From an uncultured Planctomycetaceae bacterium (GTDB taxonomy: Bacteria; Planctomycetota; Planctomycetia; Pirellulales; Pirellulaceae), in assembly GCA_903927685.1 (NCBI GenBank), contig CAIYOB010000326.1, forward strand, positions 1 to 9,214: DNA of 9,214 bases, written 5' to 3'. The first letter of the stretch is position 1. Each line of letters opens with the position of its first letter. Positions 1 to 6,275 of the stretch are shown here, piece by piece. Both the position numbers and the translations under genes were made by a program. The notes below the pieces were generated by a model. That model ran no database searches and had not been told where the DNA came from. It saw only the letters and a list, made by a program, of their open reading frames with translations.

Positions 1-536
1 ATCTTGGGAATGTCCGTATACTCGGCGTCGACGTTGAATACAGGAGAGCCTTTGGTGTAGTAGAGCAACTCCTGACGAACCGCCATCCAGTTTCTCTGGG
101 TTCCGTATCCCCGCTGATTACGCATGGTGATGAAACTGCGCGCCCTGTACGGTTCATCTCGCATCATCACCATAAAATCGGGCAGCGGCTGAAAACCGTC
201 GTTTTGGTCCGCACCCAACCAAACGTAGAGCGACGCATCTGCCGCGGTCACCTCAGTCGTGTTCCGAATCCATTTCCGGCACCATTCGACGAATTCGCCA
301 GTCGACCGGAGATCAAAGGCCACGAGGTTGTACGGCGGGTCGTGAATCGCAAGCGTCGGTTTCGCGTTGGCAACCAGTTCCCGGATCTGATCACGATCAG
401 CCGCATCGTTGCAGCCAATTCGATGTCTGCCTTCGGGATCGTCCCAAATATCTCCCGGTTGTAGGCGGCAGAAGGCCAGCAGGCGTTCGCGTATCTCGGC
501 ATTGTTGTCCAACCGTGGAAGGGGATTATTCTTCAT
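1..536 (-). CDS. DNA (adenine-N6 or cytosine-N4) methyltransferase, N-terminal part, cut by the window edge
   Basis: This reading frame is open from the ATG at 534-536 to the left edge, giving 178 visible residues and no stop. It carries the methyltransferase motif IV DPPYN at residues 66-70, preceded by a typical beta strand (TLAIH). After it come aromatic and charged stretches and the segment RNQRGYGTQRNWMAVRQE (139-156), followed by LLYYTKG. That layout, DPPY near the N-terminus, fits the N6/N4 DNA methylase family with motif I (FxGxG) later, here beyond the edge. The enzyme should transfer a methyl group from S-adenosylmethionine to A or C in a specific DNA site. The start is supported by AAGGA 8 nt upstream. 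An in-frame ATG at 576-578 is possible but has no comparable ribosome site. Base composition is near 50-55% GC, below the neighbours, which suggests acquisition. Whether it is an orphan or part of a restriction system cannot be seen. Confidence 0.88.
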   Translation of the reverse strand, partial: MKNNPLPRLDNNAEIRERLLAFCRLQPGDIWDDPEGRHRIGCNDAADRDQIRELVANAKPTLAIHDPPYNLVAFDLRSTGEFVEWCRKWIRNTTEVTAADASLYVWLGADQNDGFQPLPDFMVMMRDEPYRARSFITMRNQRGYGTQRNWMAVRQELLYYTKGSPVFNVDAEYTDIPK

Positions 537-642
537 CAAGTTCGTCCTTATGGCTTGCCGCCCCACATCGTACTTCATTTTCGGTGGTTTCGATAGCCGT
601 TGGGCTCCCACCGCGTCGGGCCAGGGCAGGCTGTGGCGACGA

Positions 643-669
643 ATGATACGACAGCCCTTCTCAAATCAA
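643..669 (-). promoter_or_regulatory. possible weak promoter for the methyltransferase gene
   Basis: On the minus strand a TTGATT box (664-669) and a TATCAT box (643-648) lie 15 nt apart, about 100 nt upstream of the methyltransferase start. The spacing is shorter than the usual 16-18 nt, so this is only a candidate. I saw nothing else convincing in the stretch 537-775, including no T-run terminator after the rhomboid gene. Confidence 0.22.
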
Positions 670-775
670 CTTGCACAAGACCATTGAGGGATATGACATC
701 GGAATCCGTCGGTGACCCGGGAATAGTTGCTGCGATGCGAGTCCGAAGCCGGGTGGTCCATTTCGGCCTGGACGC

Positions 776-1717
776 TCAGCTGCGCGGGGACGTGACGTAG
801 CCCAGGATCATTCCGGCCAGCAGGCCGCTCAGGTGGGCCAGGTTGGCCATCGGCATGGTGTCCTGGAAGACGCCGGTCAGGCCCAAGGTCATCCAGCCCA
901 GGAGAAACACGACCGTCCCGGGACTGACGAACAGCCCGGAGCCGGGATGGTACACCGTCTTCATCCAGAGATAGCCCAGCAGGCCGTAGACCACGCCGGA
1001 CAAGCCGAGGAAATTCGGGCCCCCGCTGAGCGGTCCCCAATTCGAAGGCGCTAAGCCCTGGGCCGTGTTGGACGCCAGGGCGATCAGCAGGATCATCAAG
1101 CCCAGCACGCCCGCGCCGGTGCGCATTTCGATGGGCCGCGCAAAGACGTGAAACATGATCATGTTGAACAACAGGTGCAGCAGATCGCCGTGCAGGAAGA
1201 TCGGCGTAATCAGCCGCCACCATTGGCCCTGGCGAATATCGATCAACCGGTCCGCCAAGCGGGATTGGTCCCAATCGCGGTCGCGGGTATGCCGGAGGTC
1301 GCAGAACGAGAGCGCCTTCAAGGGGCCGCTGGTGGTCTTCTTTCCCGAACCGGAAAGGAAAAACAGCACGACGCACAGCCCGATGATCACGGCGGTCAGC
1401 GGTGTGGCGCGACCGGCGAGCTGCCCGCCGCGGGCACCCATGGTGATCACGTTCTTGCGGGCCGTCTCCCGCCGCTTGGCTTCCTCTTGCAGCACCGCGC
1501 TCGCTTCACGAAGGACGCCGCGGTAACGGGCATCCTCGGGATTCCGGCGGAATTCCTCCAACGCCTCGCGAGCCGCCGGAACCTGGTCCTCGTCCCGCAC
1601 CCAGAGCGCCCACCAACCGGCCTCCGGCTCGGCAACCGCCGAGATGCCTTGCGTGATCAGAAAGGCCGCAAAGCGGTCGGCTTGGGCCTCGGTTTGTAGC
1701 GTGCCGATCTGTCGCAT
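776..1717 (-). CDS. rhomboid-family intramembrane serine protease, GlpG-like
   Basis: A 313-residue membrane protease that should cleave transmembrane substrates within the lipid bilayer. The catalytic pair is visible. The serine motif GLSG lies at 238-241 (Ser240) and the histidine is in AHLSG (His295). The conserved loop HGDLLHLLFN (176-185) supplies the oxyanion-region His and Asn. Six hydrophobic segments can be placed near 105-122, 168-192, 202-220, 236-253, 262-280 and 291-310. Residues 1-65 resemble the soluble N-terminal domain of E. coli GlpG, including the pattern D-E-x-Q...A..AL..F..NP.D.RY. A basic linker (70-104) joins it to the membrane core. The start ATG lies 2 nt after the nagB stop with no strong ribosome site, so translation is probably coupled to nagB. 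Family assignment is firm. The substrate is unknown. Confidence 0.93.
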   Translation of the reverse strand: MRQIGTLQTEAQADRFAAFLITQGISAVAEPEAGWWALWVRDEDQVPAAREALEEFRRNPEDARYRGVLREASAVLQEEAKRRETARKNVITMGARGGQLAGRATPLTAVIIGLCVVLFFLSGSGKKTTSGPLKALSFCDLRHTRDRDWDQSRLADRLIDIRQGQWWRLITPIFLHGDLLHLLFNMIMFHVFARPIEMRTGAGVLGLMILLIALASNTAQGLAPSNWGPLSGGPNFLGLSGVVYGLLGYLWMKTVYHPGSGLFVSPGTVVFLLGWMTLGLTGVFQDTMPMANLAHLSGLLAGMILGYVTSPRS

Positions 1718-1719
1718 GA

Positions 1720-2532
1720 CTACGAATTGCCAATCCCCAGTTCGCCGAGTTGACCGGCCTCGAGCAGGGTCTGCGCCCGCTCGACTTCGGCATAATATTC
1801 CCGCCGCGTCAGCCAGCTGGCGGCCTCTTCATCCAGCACGACGACCACGTCCCGGTGCAGTTGCAGGGCCGAGGCGGTGATCTGGGCCGTGACCGGGCCT
1901 TCGATGGTGCTGCGGATCGCCGAGGCTTTCGCGGAACCGGTCGCCAGCAGCAGACAGCGCCGTGCCTCGAGGATCGTCCCCACGCCCATCGTAATGGCGA
2001 GCCGGGGAACTTGGTCTTCGCTCCCGAAAAACCGCGCGTTATCGCGGATCGTCTCGCCGGTCAAGGACTTGACGCGCGTGCGGCTGCCCAGCGACGAGCC
2101 CGGTTCATTAAAGGCGATGTGCCCGTCGCGGCCAATTCCCAGGACCTGCAGGTCAATGCCGCCCGCATCCTGGATCCGCTGCTCGTAACGCCGGCAACTG
2201 GCCTCGAAGTCCAGCGATCGGCCGTCCGGGACATGCGTCTTGGCGGGCACAAGATTCAGGTGCTGGAACAGGTTCTCCTGCATGAAGTAGCGGTAGCTCT
2301 GCGGATGGTCCTCCGGCACGCCGACGTACTCGTCCAGGTTGAAAGTCGTGACCTGGGAAAAGTCGAGTCCCTCGTCGCGATGCCACCGGATCAGCTCCCG
2401 ATACAGGCCCAGCGGCGTGCTGCCGGTGGCCAGTCCCAAGACACAGGCCGGCTTGCGGCGGACCAGGTCCGCGACAAATCTCGCGGCCCGAACCGCTACC
2501 TCGTTCTCGCCTTTCTCGATGACTACCCGCAC
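1720..2532 (-). CDS. nagB: glucosamine-6-phosphate deaminase
   Basis: The cytoplasmic enzyme that converts glucosamine-6-phosphate to fructose-6-phosphate and ammonia, linking amino-sugar catabolism to glycolysis. The 270 residues match the family length (E. coli NagB is 266). Visible motifs are the phosphate loop LATGSTP (34-40), NLDEYVG (65-71, with catalytic Asp67), and LGIGRDGHIAFNEPGSS (131-147) with Asp136, His138 and Glu143. These are the equivalents of E. coli Asp72, Asp141, His143 and Glu148, all offset by five. AITMGVGTIL near 179-188 is also conserved. I see no extra SIS domain, so this is the short NagB type. It is first in a two-gene operon with the rhomboid gene. Translation starts at GTG, supported by a strong ribosome site. 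Divergent to the ParA operon. Confidence 0.96.
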   Translation of the reverse strand: MRVVIEKGENEVAVRAARFVADLVRRKPACVLGLATGSTPLGLYRELIRWHRDEGLDFSQVTTFNLDEYVGVPEDHPQSYRYFMQENLFQHLNLVPAKTHVPDGRSLDFEASCRRYEQRIQDAGGIDLQVLGIGRDGHIAFNEPGSSLGSRTRVKSLTGETIRDNARFFGSEDQVPRLAITMGVGTILEARRCLLLATGSAKASAIRSTIEGPVTAQITASALQLHRDVVVVLDEEAASWLTRREYYAEVERAQTLLEAGQLGELGIGNS

Positions 2533-2540
2533 GCCGGTCG

Positions 2541-2547
2541 CTCCTCT
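2541..2547 (-). promoter_or_regulatory. ribosome binding site fixing the GTG start of nagB
   Basis: On the minus strand AGAGGAG lies 8 nt upstream of the GTG at 2530-2532. No in-frame ATG is nearby, and the protein from this GTG begins exactly where NagB proteins normally begin (MRVVIEKG), so the GTG is taken as the real start. Confidence 0.75.
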
Positions 2548-2642
2548 TGCGTGGATGATTCAATTAGCTTATCCAGTCGCTATGTTTTAGCCCATCTTAC
2601 GCGGGAAACCAACGGGTGCTAGCGGACCAGCCCGGGATTCGT

Positions 2643-2673
2643 CTGGTGCCAACGGGGATGCCGAGTCTATAAT
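2643..2673 (+). promoter_or_regulatory. candidate promoter of the ParA-kinase-deacetylase-Dgt operon
   Basis: A perfect -10 consensus TATAAT stands at 2668-2673, about 78 nt upstream of the ParA start. The region 17-19 nt upstream (around CTGGTGCC, 2643-2650) is a poor match to TTGACA, so the promoter would depend on its -10 or on an activator. The rest of the divergent region 2533-2750 shows no clear promoter for nagB and no riboswitch-like structure that I can recognise. Confidence 0.4.
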
Positions 2674-2750
2674 CCTGGATCGATTGGCGGAAGAAGCCTG
2701 CCACAACCTGCGATTTCAGGTCCGCACCCGACGGAAACGGAGTTCCCACG

Positions 2751-3614
2751 ATGCGAACGATTGCCATCATCAATCAAAAAGGGGGCGTCGGCAAGACGAC
2801 GACGGCGGTCAATCTGAGCGCGGCGCTCGCCGAGCGGGGCCAGCGGGTCTGCTTGATCGACTTGGATCCCCAGGCCCACGCGTCGCTGCACCTGGGCGCC
2901 GCGGTGCGCGAAGACCACCGTTCCGTCTACCAGGTTCTGACCGGCCAGACCCGGTTGTCCGAGGTCCGCCTGGAGGTCGACCAGCGGCTGTGGCTGGTCC
3001 CGTCGCATTTGGACTTGGCCGCCGCCGAACTGGAACTGGCCGGAGAAGTTGGCCGCGAACTGATCCTGCGGGACAAGCTGGTGCTGGACGACGGCGAGTT
3101 CGACTATCTGATCATCGATTGTCCGCCGTCGCTGGGAGTCCTGACGCTGAACGCCCTGACGGCGGTCAAGGAGATCTTCTTGCCGCTGCAGCCGCACTTC
3201 CTGGCGTTGCACGGATTCGGCAAGCTGCTGCGGACCGTGGACATCGTCGCCCAGCGGCTGAATCCCGGCCTGCGGCTGGCGGGCGTCGTGCTGTGCATGT
3301 ACGAATCGGGGACGCGGCTGGCCGCGGAAGTCACGTCCGACGTCCAGGAGTTTCTCGAACAGCAACGTTCGCCCAGTGCCGTCTGGGCGGGAGCCAAGAG
3401 CTTTGCGACGCGGATCCGCCGCAACATTCGCCTGGCGGAAGCGCCCAGCTTCGGGCAGACCATCTTTCAATACGCGCCGGATTCCAACGGAGCCAAGGAC
3501 TATCGCCAGTTGGCCCGCGAGGTACTCGGGTTGCCGCTGGACGAGCCGGCGGTGACTCCCGCCCTCGCCGTCACCGCGTCGGCCGTGGAGTCCGTCGAAC
3601 CCAGCTTGCTGTAG
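2751..3614 (+). CDS. parA: ParA/Soj-family ATPase
   Basis: A 287-residue deviant Walker A ATPase. The P-loop KGGVGKTT occupies 10-17, with the signature lysine Lys10 and catalytic Lys15. The Walker A' segment is [11 protein letters not shown] (residues 35-45), and the Walker B region is [11 protein letters not shown] (119-129). The late segment [14 protein letters not shown] matches the Soj/ParA region, and the C-terminus has the usual [10 protein letters not shown] helix. Such proteins bind DNA non-specifically as ATP dimers and segregate chromosomes, plasmids or protein cargo. The N-terminus starts directly with the first beta strand, so it is the short chromosomal/Soj type without an HTH domain. 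No parB gene or parS-like site is visible in the window. The ATG has GGAG 8 nt upstream. It is the first gene of a four-gene run. A larger frame-shifted reading frame over the same DNA is a GC-driven shadow. Confidence 0.93.
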   Translation: MRTIAIINQKGGVGKTTTAVNLSAALAERGQRVCLIDLDPQAHASLHLGAAVREDHRSVYQVLTGQTRLSEVRLEVDQRLWLVPSHLDLAAAELELAGEVGRELILRDKLVLDDGEFDYLIIDCPPSLGVLTLNALTAVKEIFLPLQPHFLALHGFGKLLRTVDIVAQRLNPGLRLAGVVLCMYESGTRLAAEVTSDVQEFLEQQRSPSAVWAGAKSFATRIRRNIRLAEAPSFGQTIFQYAPDSNGAKDYRQLAREVLGLPLDEPAVTPALAVTASAVESVEPSLL

Positions 3615-3649
3615 CAGCGCTCACCAAGCGGTGCCCAACCGTACTTACT

Positions 3650-4297
3650 ATGCCTGACGACCGCCCGCCAGCGTTGCTCCTGCTCGGTCCGACCGGGTCC
3701 GGCAAGACGCCGCTGGGGCAATTGCTGGAACGGCGCGGCTGGGCGGGATGTCCCTGCGTCCACTTCGACTTTGGCGAAAACCTGCGCCGGGCTGCGGCCA
3801 GCGACGAACCCGATGCCGTGGTGTCGCTGGCGGACATCGAGTTCTTGCGGCAGGTGCTGGCGACGGGAGCGTTGCTGGAAGACGAGCAGTTCCCGCTGGC
3901 CGCGCGAATCCTGCGCGGCTTCCTGGCCCGTCGCGGCGTCGCTCCGGCCACCTGGGTCGTACTGAACGGCCTGCCCCGCCACGAGGGCCAGGCGGAGCGG
4001 ATCTCCGCGATCGTCGACGTGCGGACCGTGGTCGTTCTGCAGTGTTCGCCCGACACGGTCCTGACGCGCATCCAGGCGGACACGGGCGGCGACCGGCGCG
4101 GCCGGCCGGACGACGGCCTGGACGACATTCGCCGCAAACTGGCGATCTTCGCGGCCCGCACGCAGCCCCTGCTGGATTACTATCGCCGCCGCAACGTGCT
4201 CGTCGCCGAGCTGGCCGTGACCGGCACCGCGACGGCCGCGGAAATGTACGCGCGTCTCTCGGCCGCGTGCCTGTTGCCGTCGGGGCCTTTGTTCTAG
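3650..4297 (+). CDS. adenylate-kinase-like nucleoside monophosphate kinase (divergent)
   Basis: A 215-residue cytoplasmic P-loop protein of adenylate kinase architecture. Residues 13-20 are the Walker [15 protein letters not shown] (41-46) aligns with the TGDxLR nucleotide site. [11 protein letters not shown] (106-116) aligns with the DGFPRTxxQAE motif. GRPDD (151-155) followed by RRKL and a YY pair (177-178) aligns with the short-LID type seen in eukaryotic AK1 and UMP/CMP kinases. Two key positions differ: the Thr of TGDxLR is Phe41 and the Asp of DGFPR is Asn106. Arg46 and Arg110, which bind phosphate in the family, are kept. The substrate is therefore uncertain. The ATG at 3650 is 35 nt after the ParA stop and lacks a good ribosome site. 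The frame is open upstream, so a different start is possible. Alternatives include another small P-loop nucleotide kinase. Confidence 0.8.
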   Translation: MPDDRPPALLLLGPTGSGKTPLGQLLERRGWAGCPCVHFDFGENLRRAAASDEPDAVVSLADIEFLRQVLATGALLEDEQFPLAARILRGFLARRGVAPATWVVLNGLPRHEGQAERISAIVDVRTVVVLQCSPDTVLTRIQADTGGDRRGRPDDGLDDIRRKLAIFAARTQPLLDYYRRRNVLVAELAVTGTATAAEMYARLSAACLLPSGPLF

Positions 4298-4306
4298 AAT
4301 GTCCGC

Positions 4307-4313
4307 AAGGAGG
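4307..4313 (+). promoter_or_regulatory. ribosome binding site bearing on the PIG-L start choice
   Basis: AAGGAGG is a perfect Shine-Dalgarno core. It lies inside the extended reading frame that begins at ATG 4299, and 15 nt before the ATG at 4329. A TTG sits at an ideal 7-nt distance (4321) but is in another frame. The position favours 4329 over 4299, though the spacer is long. Confidence 0.5.
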
Positions 4314-4328
4314 CAACGAGTTGCGAAC

Positions 4329-5063
4329 ATGAACGTCGAAGAGAATCCGAGTTTGGACGTGATCGCCGTGGGGGCTCATCCCGACGACGCGGAAATCGCG
4401 TGCGGCGGGACGTTGGCGCGGTTGGCCCAGCAGGGTTACCAGGTCGGGATTATCGACCTAACGGACGGCGAGCCGACGCCGCATTCGCCGGGGCCGCACG
4501 TGCGTCTGGAAGAGGCGCGGCAGGCGGCCGAGTTGCTGGGGGTCTGCCGCCGCGTGACGCTGGATTTGCCCAACCGGCGGCTGTTCGATTCGTTCGAGGC
4601 CCGGGTGGCGCTGGCCAAGGAGTTCCGCAAGTACCGGCCCAAGGTGGTGATCGGGTTCGGCGACAAGACGCCGCTGGCTTCGCCGGATCACTGGCAGGCC
4701 ATGCAGATCACCGACGCCGCGGTGTTCTATGCGCGGCTGACCAAGTGGGACGAGTATTTTGACGGGTTGCCGGTGCATTCCATCTCGGCCCAGTTGTACT
4801 TCCGCCTGGCCTTTGAACCGGCGACGCTGCACAACTACAGCAGCCATTTCACGGTGGACATTACGGACACGCTGGACACGAAACTGGCGGCCATCCGCTG
4901 TTACCAGACCCAGTTTCCGCCGGCCAAAGCGTACGTTTTCGAGCGGATTCGCGGGGCCGCCCTGATCGCGGGGGCGGCGGCCGGGTTCGCCGCCGGCGAG
5001 ACGTTTGTCTCGACGCGTCCCCTGGGCACCCGGGACTTGATGAGTTTCATCTTCTCACGCTAA
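4329..5063 (+). CDS. PIG-L/LmbE family zinc-dependent deacetylase
   Basis: A 244-residue metal hydrolase of the family that removes N-acetyl groups from GlcNAc-containing molecules (MshB, BshB, PIG-L). The motif AHPDD lies at 16-20: by family knowledge His17 and Asp20 bind zinc and Asp19 is the catalytic base. The third zinc ligand is His121 in SPDH, where BshB-type enzymes usually show [13 protein letters not shown] (43-51) and the late segment with YQTQF (192-196) also fit the family. The overall order resembles the bacillithiol enzyme BshB1, but the substrate cannot be fixed from sequence. The start at 4329 is preferred because AAGGAGG is upstream and homologues begin close to the AHPDD strand. 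The longer form from 4299 would begin one base after the kinase stop. The stop codon directly abuts the dgt ATG. Confidence 0.9.
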   Translation: MNVEENPSLDVIAVGAHPDDAEIACGGTLARLAQQGYQVGIIDLTDGEPTPHSPGPHVRLEEARQAAELLGVCRRVTLDLPNRRLFDSFEARVALAKEFRKYRPKVVIGFGDKTPLASPDHWQAMQITDAAVFYARLTKWDEYFDGLPVHSISAQLYFRLAFEPATLHNYSSHFTVDITDTLDTKLAAIRCYQTQFPPAKAYVFERIRGAALIAGAAAGFAAGETFVSTRPLGTRDLMSFIFSR

Positions 5064-6209
5064 ATGGACGCGCAGCCCAGCCCCCGATTCCCCGGCCTGC
5101 AGACGATCGCGGCCCGCGAGGCGGTTCTGCTGGCGCCCTGGGCCATGCGCAGCGTGGATTCGCGGGGCCGCAAGTACCCTGAGACGGAACATGCTTATCG
5201 AGGCCCGTTCCAGCGGGACCGGGATCGCGTGGTCCACAGTTCGGCGTTCCGGCGGCTGAGCGGCAAGATGCAGGTCTTTACCGGGGACATGGGGGATTAC
5301 CACCGGACCCGGCTGACGCACACCCATGAAGTGGCTTCGATCGCCCGGACCATGGGCCGCGCCCTGCGACTGAACGAGGACTTGATCGAGGCGCTGGCCT
5401 TGTTCCACGACATCGGCCATCCGCCGTTCGGACACGCCGGCGAAGACGCGCTCAACCGCTGCCTGGCCGACTGCGGCGGTTTTTCGCACAACCGCTATGC
5501 GCTCACCATTGCTGAAGAATTGGAGGTTCGGTATCAGAGTTTTCCGGGCTTGAACCTGAGCCGCGAGGTGTTGGAAAGCCAAGCGACCCGGATCGACAAA
5601 CGGGCCGCCGACGTTGTTCCGCTGCTGGAAGCCCAACTGGTCGACGTGGCGGACAGCATGACCTACGACGCGCACGATACGGACGATTCGGTCAAGCTGC
5701 AATTGGTCACGATCGACGAGTTGGCGGAAATCCCCTTGATCCGCGACACCGTGGCGCGGGTCCACCAGCGGTTCGGGACGCTCCGCGGCGACCTGCTGCG
5801 AAAGGCCGTCGTCCATGAATTGGTCGACCGGCAGGTGACCGATGTGCTGCAGACGGTGGGGAATGTGCTGCTGCAGCGGCGGTTCGAGAGCGCCGAGGAG
5901 GCGCGCCGGTCGGGATATCGGATGGAACCTAGCCGCGAATTGGCCGAACTCAAGGCCGAATTGGAGGCGTTCCTGTACCAGCGCGTGTATCGGCACCCGC
6001 GGTTGATCGAAGTCCGCCGCCGCGCTCAGGACCGGCTGCAAGCCATGTTTCACGGCTACTGCCGCCGTCCGGCCTTGCTGCCGCCCGAGTTCCGCACGCG
6101 CGCGGAAGCGGTGGGGATCGGTCGTAGCGTGGTCGAGTACCTGGCCGGCATGACCGATCGCTACTGCGTCCAGCAATCCGAACTGCACTTCTCGGCCGAG
6201 TCGCGGTGA
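5064..6209 (+). CDS. dgt: deoxynucleotide triphosphohydrolase, dGTPase-like HD-domain protein
   Basis: Hydrolyses dNTPs to deoxynucleosides and triphosphate in the cytoplasm, and so controls dNTP pools. The 381 residues show the family order. The block RDRDRVVHSSAFRRLSGKMQ (51-70) is followed by RTRLTHTHEV (81-90) with the first metal ligand His86. The HD motif HDIGHPPFGH spans 115-124 (His115, Asp116). The last ligand is Asp197 in QLVDVADSMTYDAHD (191-205). The N-terminal LLAPWAMRSVDSRGRKYPE also matches the short, non-enterobacterial Dgt type. The ATG follows the deacetylase TAA without a gap and has no clear ribosome site, so translation is probably coupled. It is the last gene of its operon and converges on the LysM gene with 66 nt between. 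Members of this clade can act on several dNTPs, so dGTP specificity is not implied. Confidence 0.95.
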   Translation: MDAQPSPRFPGLQTIAAREAVLLAPWAMRSVDSRGRKYPETEHAYRGPFQRDRDRVVHSSAFRRLSGKMQVFTGDMGDYHRTRLTHTHEVASIARTMGRALRLNEDLIEALALFHDIGHPPFGHAGEDALNRCLADCGGFSHNRYALTIAEELEVRYQSFPGLNLSREVLESQATRIDKRAADVVPLLEAQLVDVADSMTYDAHDTDDSVKLQLVTIDELAEIPLIRDTVARVHQRFGTLRGDLLRKAVVHELVDRQVTDVLQTVGNVLLQRRFESAEEARRSGYRMEPSRELAELKAELEAFLYQRVYRHPRLIEVRRRAQDRLQAMFHGYCRRPALLPPEFRTRAEAVGIGRSVVEYLAGMTDRYCVQQSELHFSAESR

Positions 6210-6275
6210 ACCACGCCCGGGCGACGCGCAGCCTGCCTTGCCTCGCGGTGATGCACCCCCGCAGACGTCCGAGCG

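Noticed and set aside
666..1376. A 236-codon open frame in another frame of the rhomboid gene.
   Set aside because: Pro/Arg/Gly-rich shadow. The rhomboid frame has the catalytic Ser and His motifs and membrane segments.
1750..2622. A 290-codon open frame antisense to nagB.
   Set aside because: It mirrors nagB codon structure and shows no recognisable motif or ribosome site.
2626..2647. Inverted repeat ACCAG-N12-CTGGT in the nagB/ParA divergent region, considered as an operator or terminator.
   Set aside because: The arms are only 5 nt, do not extend, and are not followed by T residues; likely chance.
2684..4297. A 537-codon open frame over ParA and the kinase that could look like a fused protein.
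   Set aside because: Its first 320 or so codons are the +2 frame of ParA and give an Arg/Gly/Ala-rich, domain-free sequence. Only the part from 3650 is the real kinase.
3500..4330. A 276-codon open frame antisense to the kinase.
   Set aside because: Low-complexity Arg/Gln/Ala composition and no domain. The sense strand carries a clear P-loop kinase.
5055..6188. A 377-codon open frame antisense to dgt.
   Set aside because: Sense-strand dgt has all family motifs. The antisense frame is Gln/Arg/His/Ala-rich without domains, as expected in GC-rich DNA.
5064..6209. Reading the Dgt gene with its neighbours as an anti-phage dNTP-depletion system.
   Set aside because: The protein has the housekeeping short-Dgt layout, and no nuclease, toxin, integrase or other defence gene is adjacent.
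6214..6223. Perfect 10-bp palindrome CGCCCGGGCG between dgt and the LysM gene, considered as a terminator.
   Set aside because: It has no loop and no T-run on either strand. Such short GC palindromes are common in this composition.
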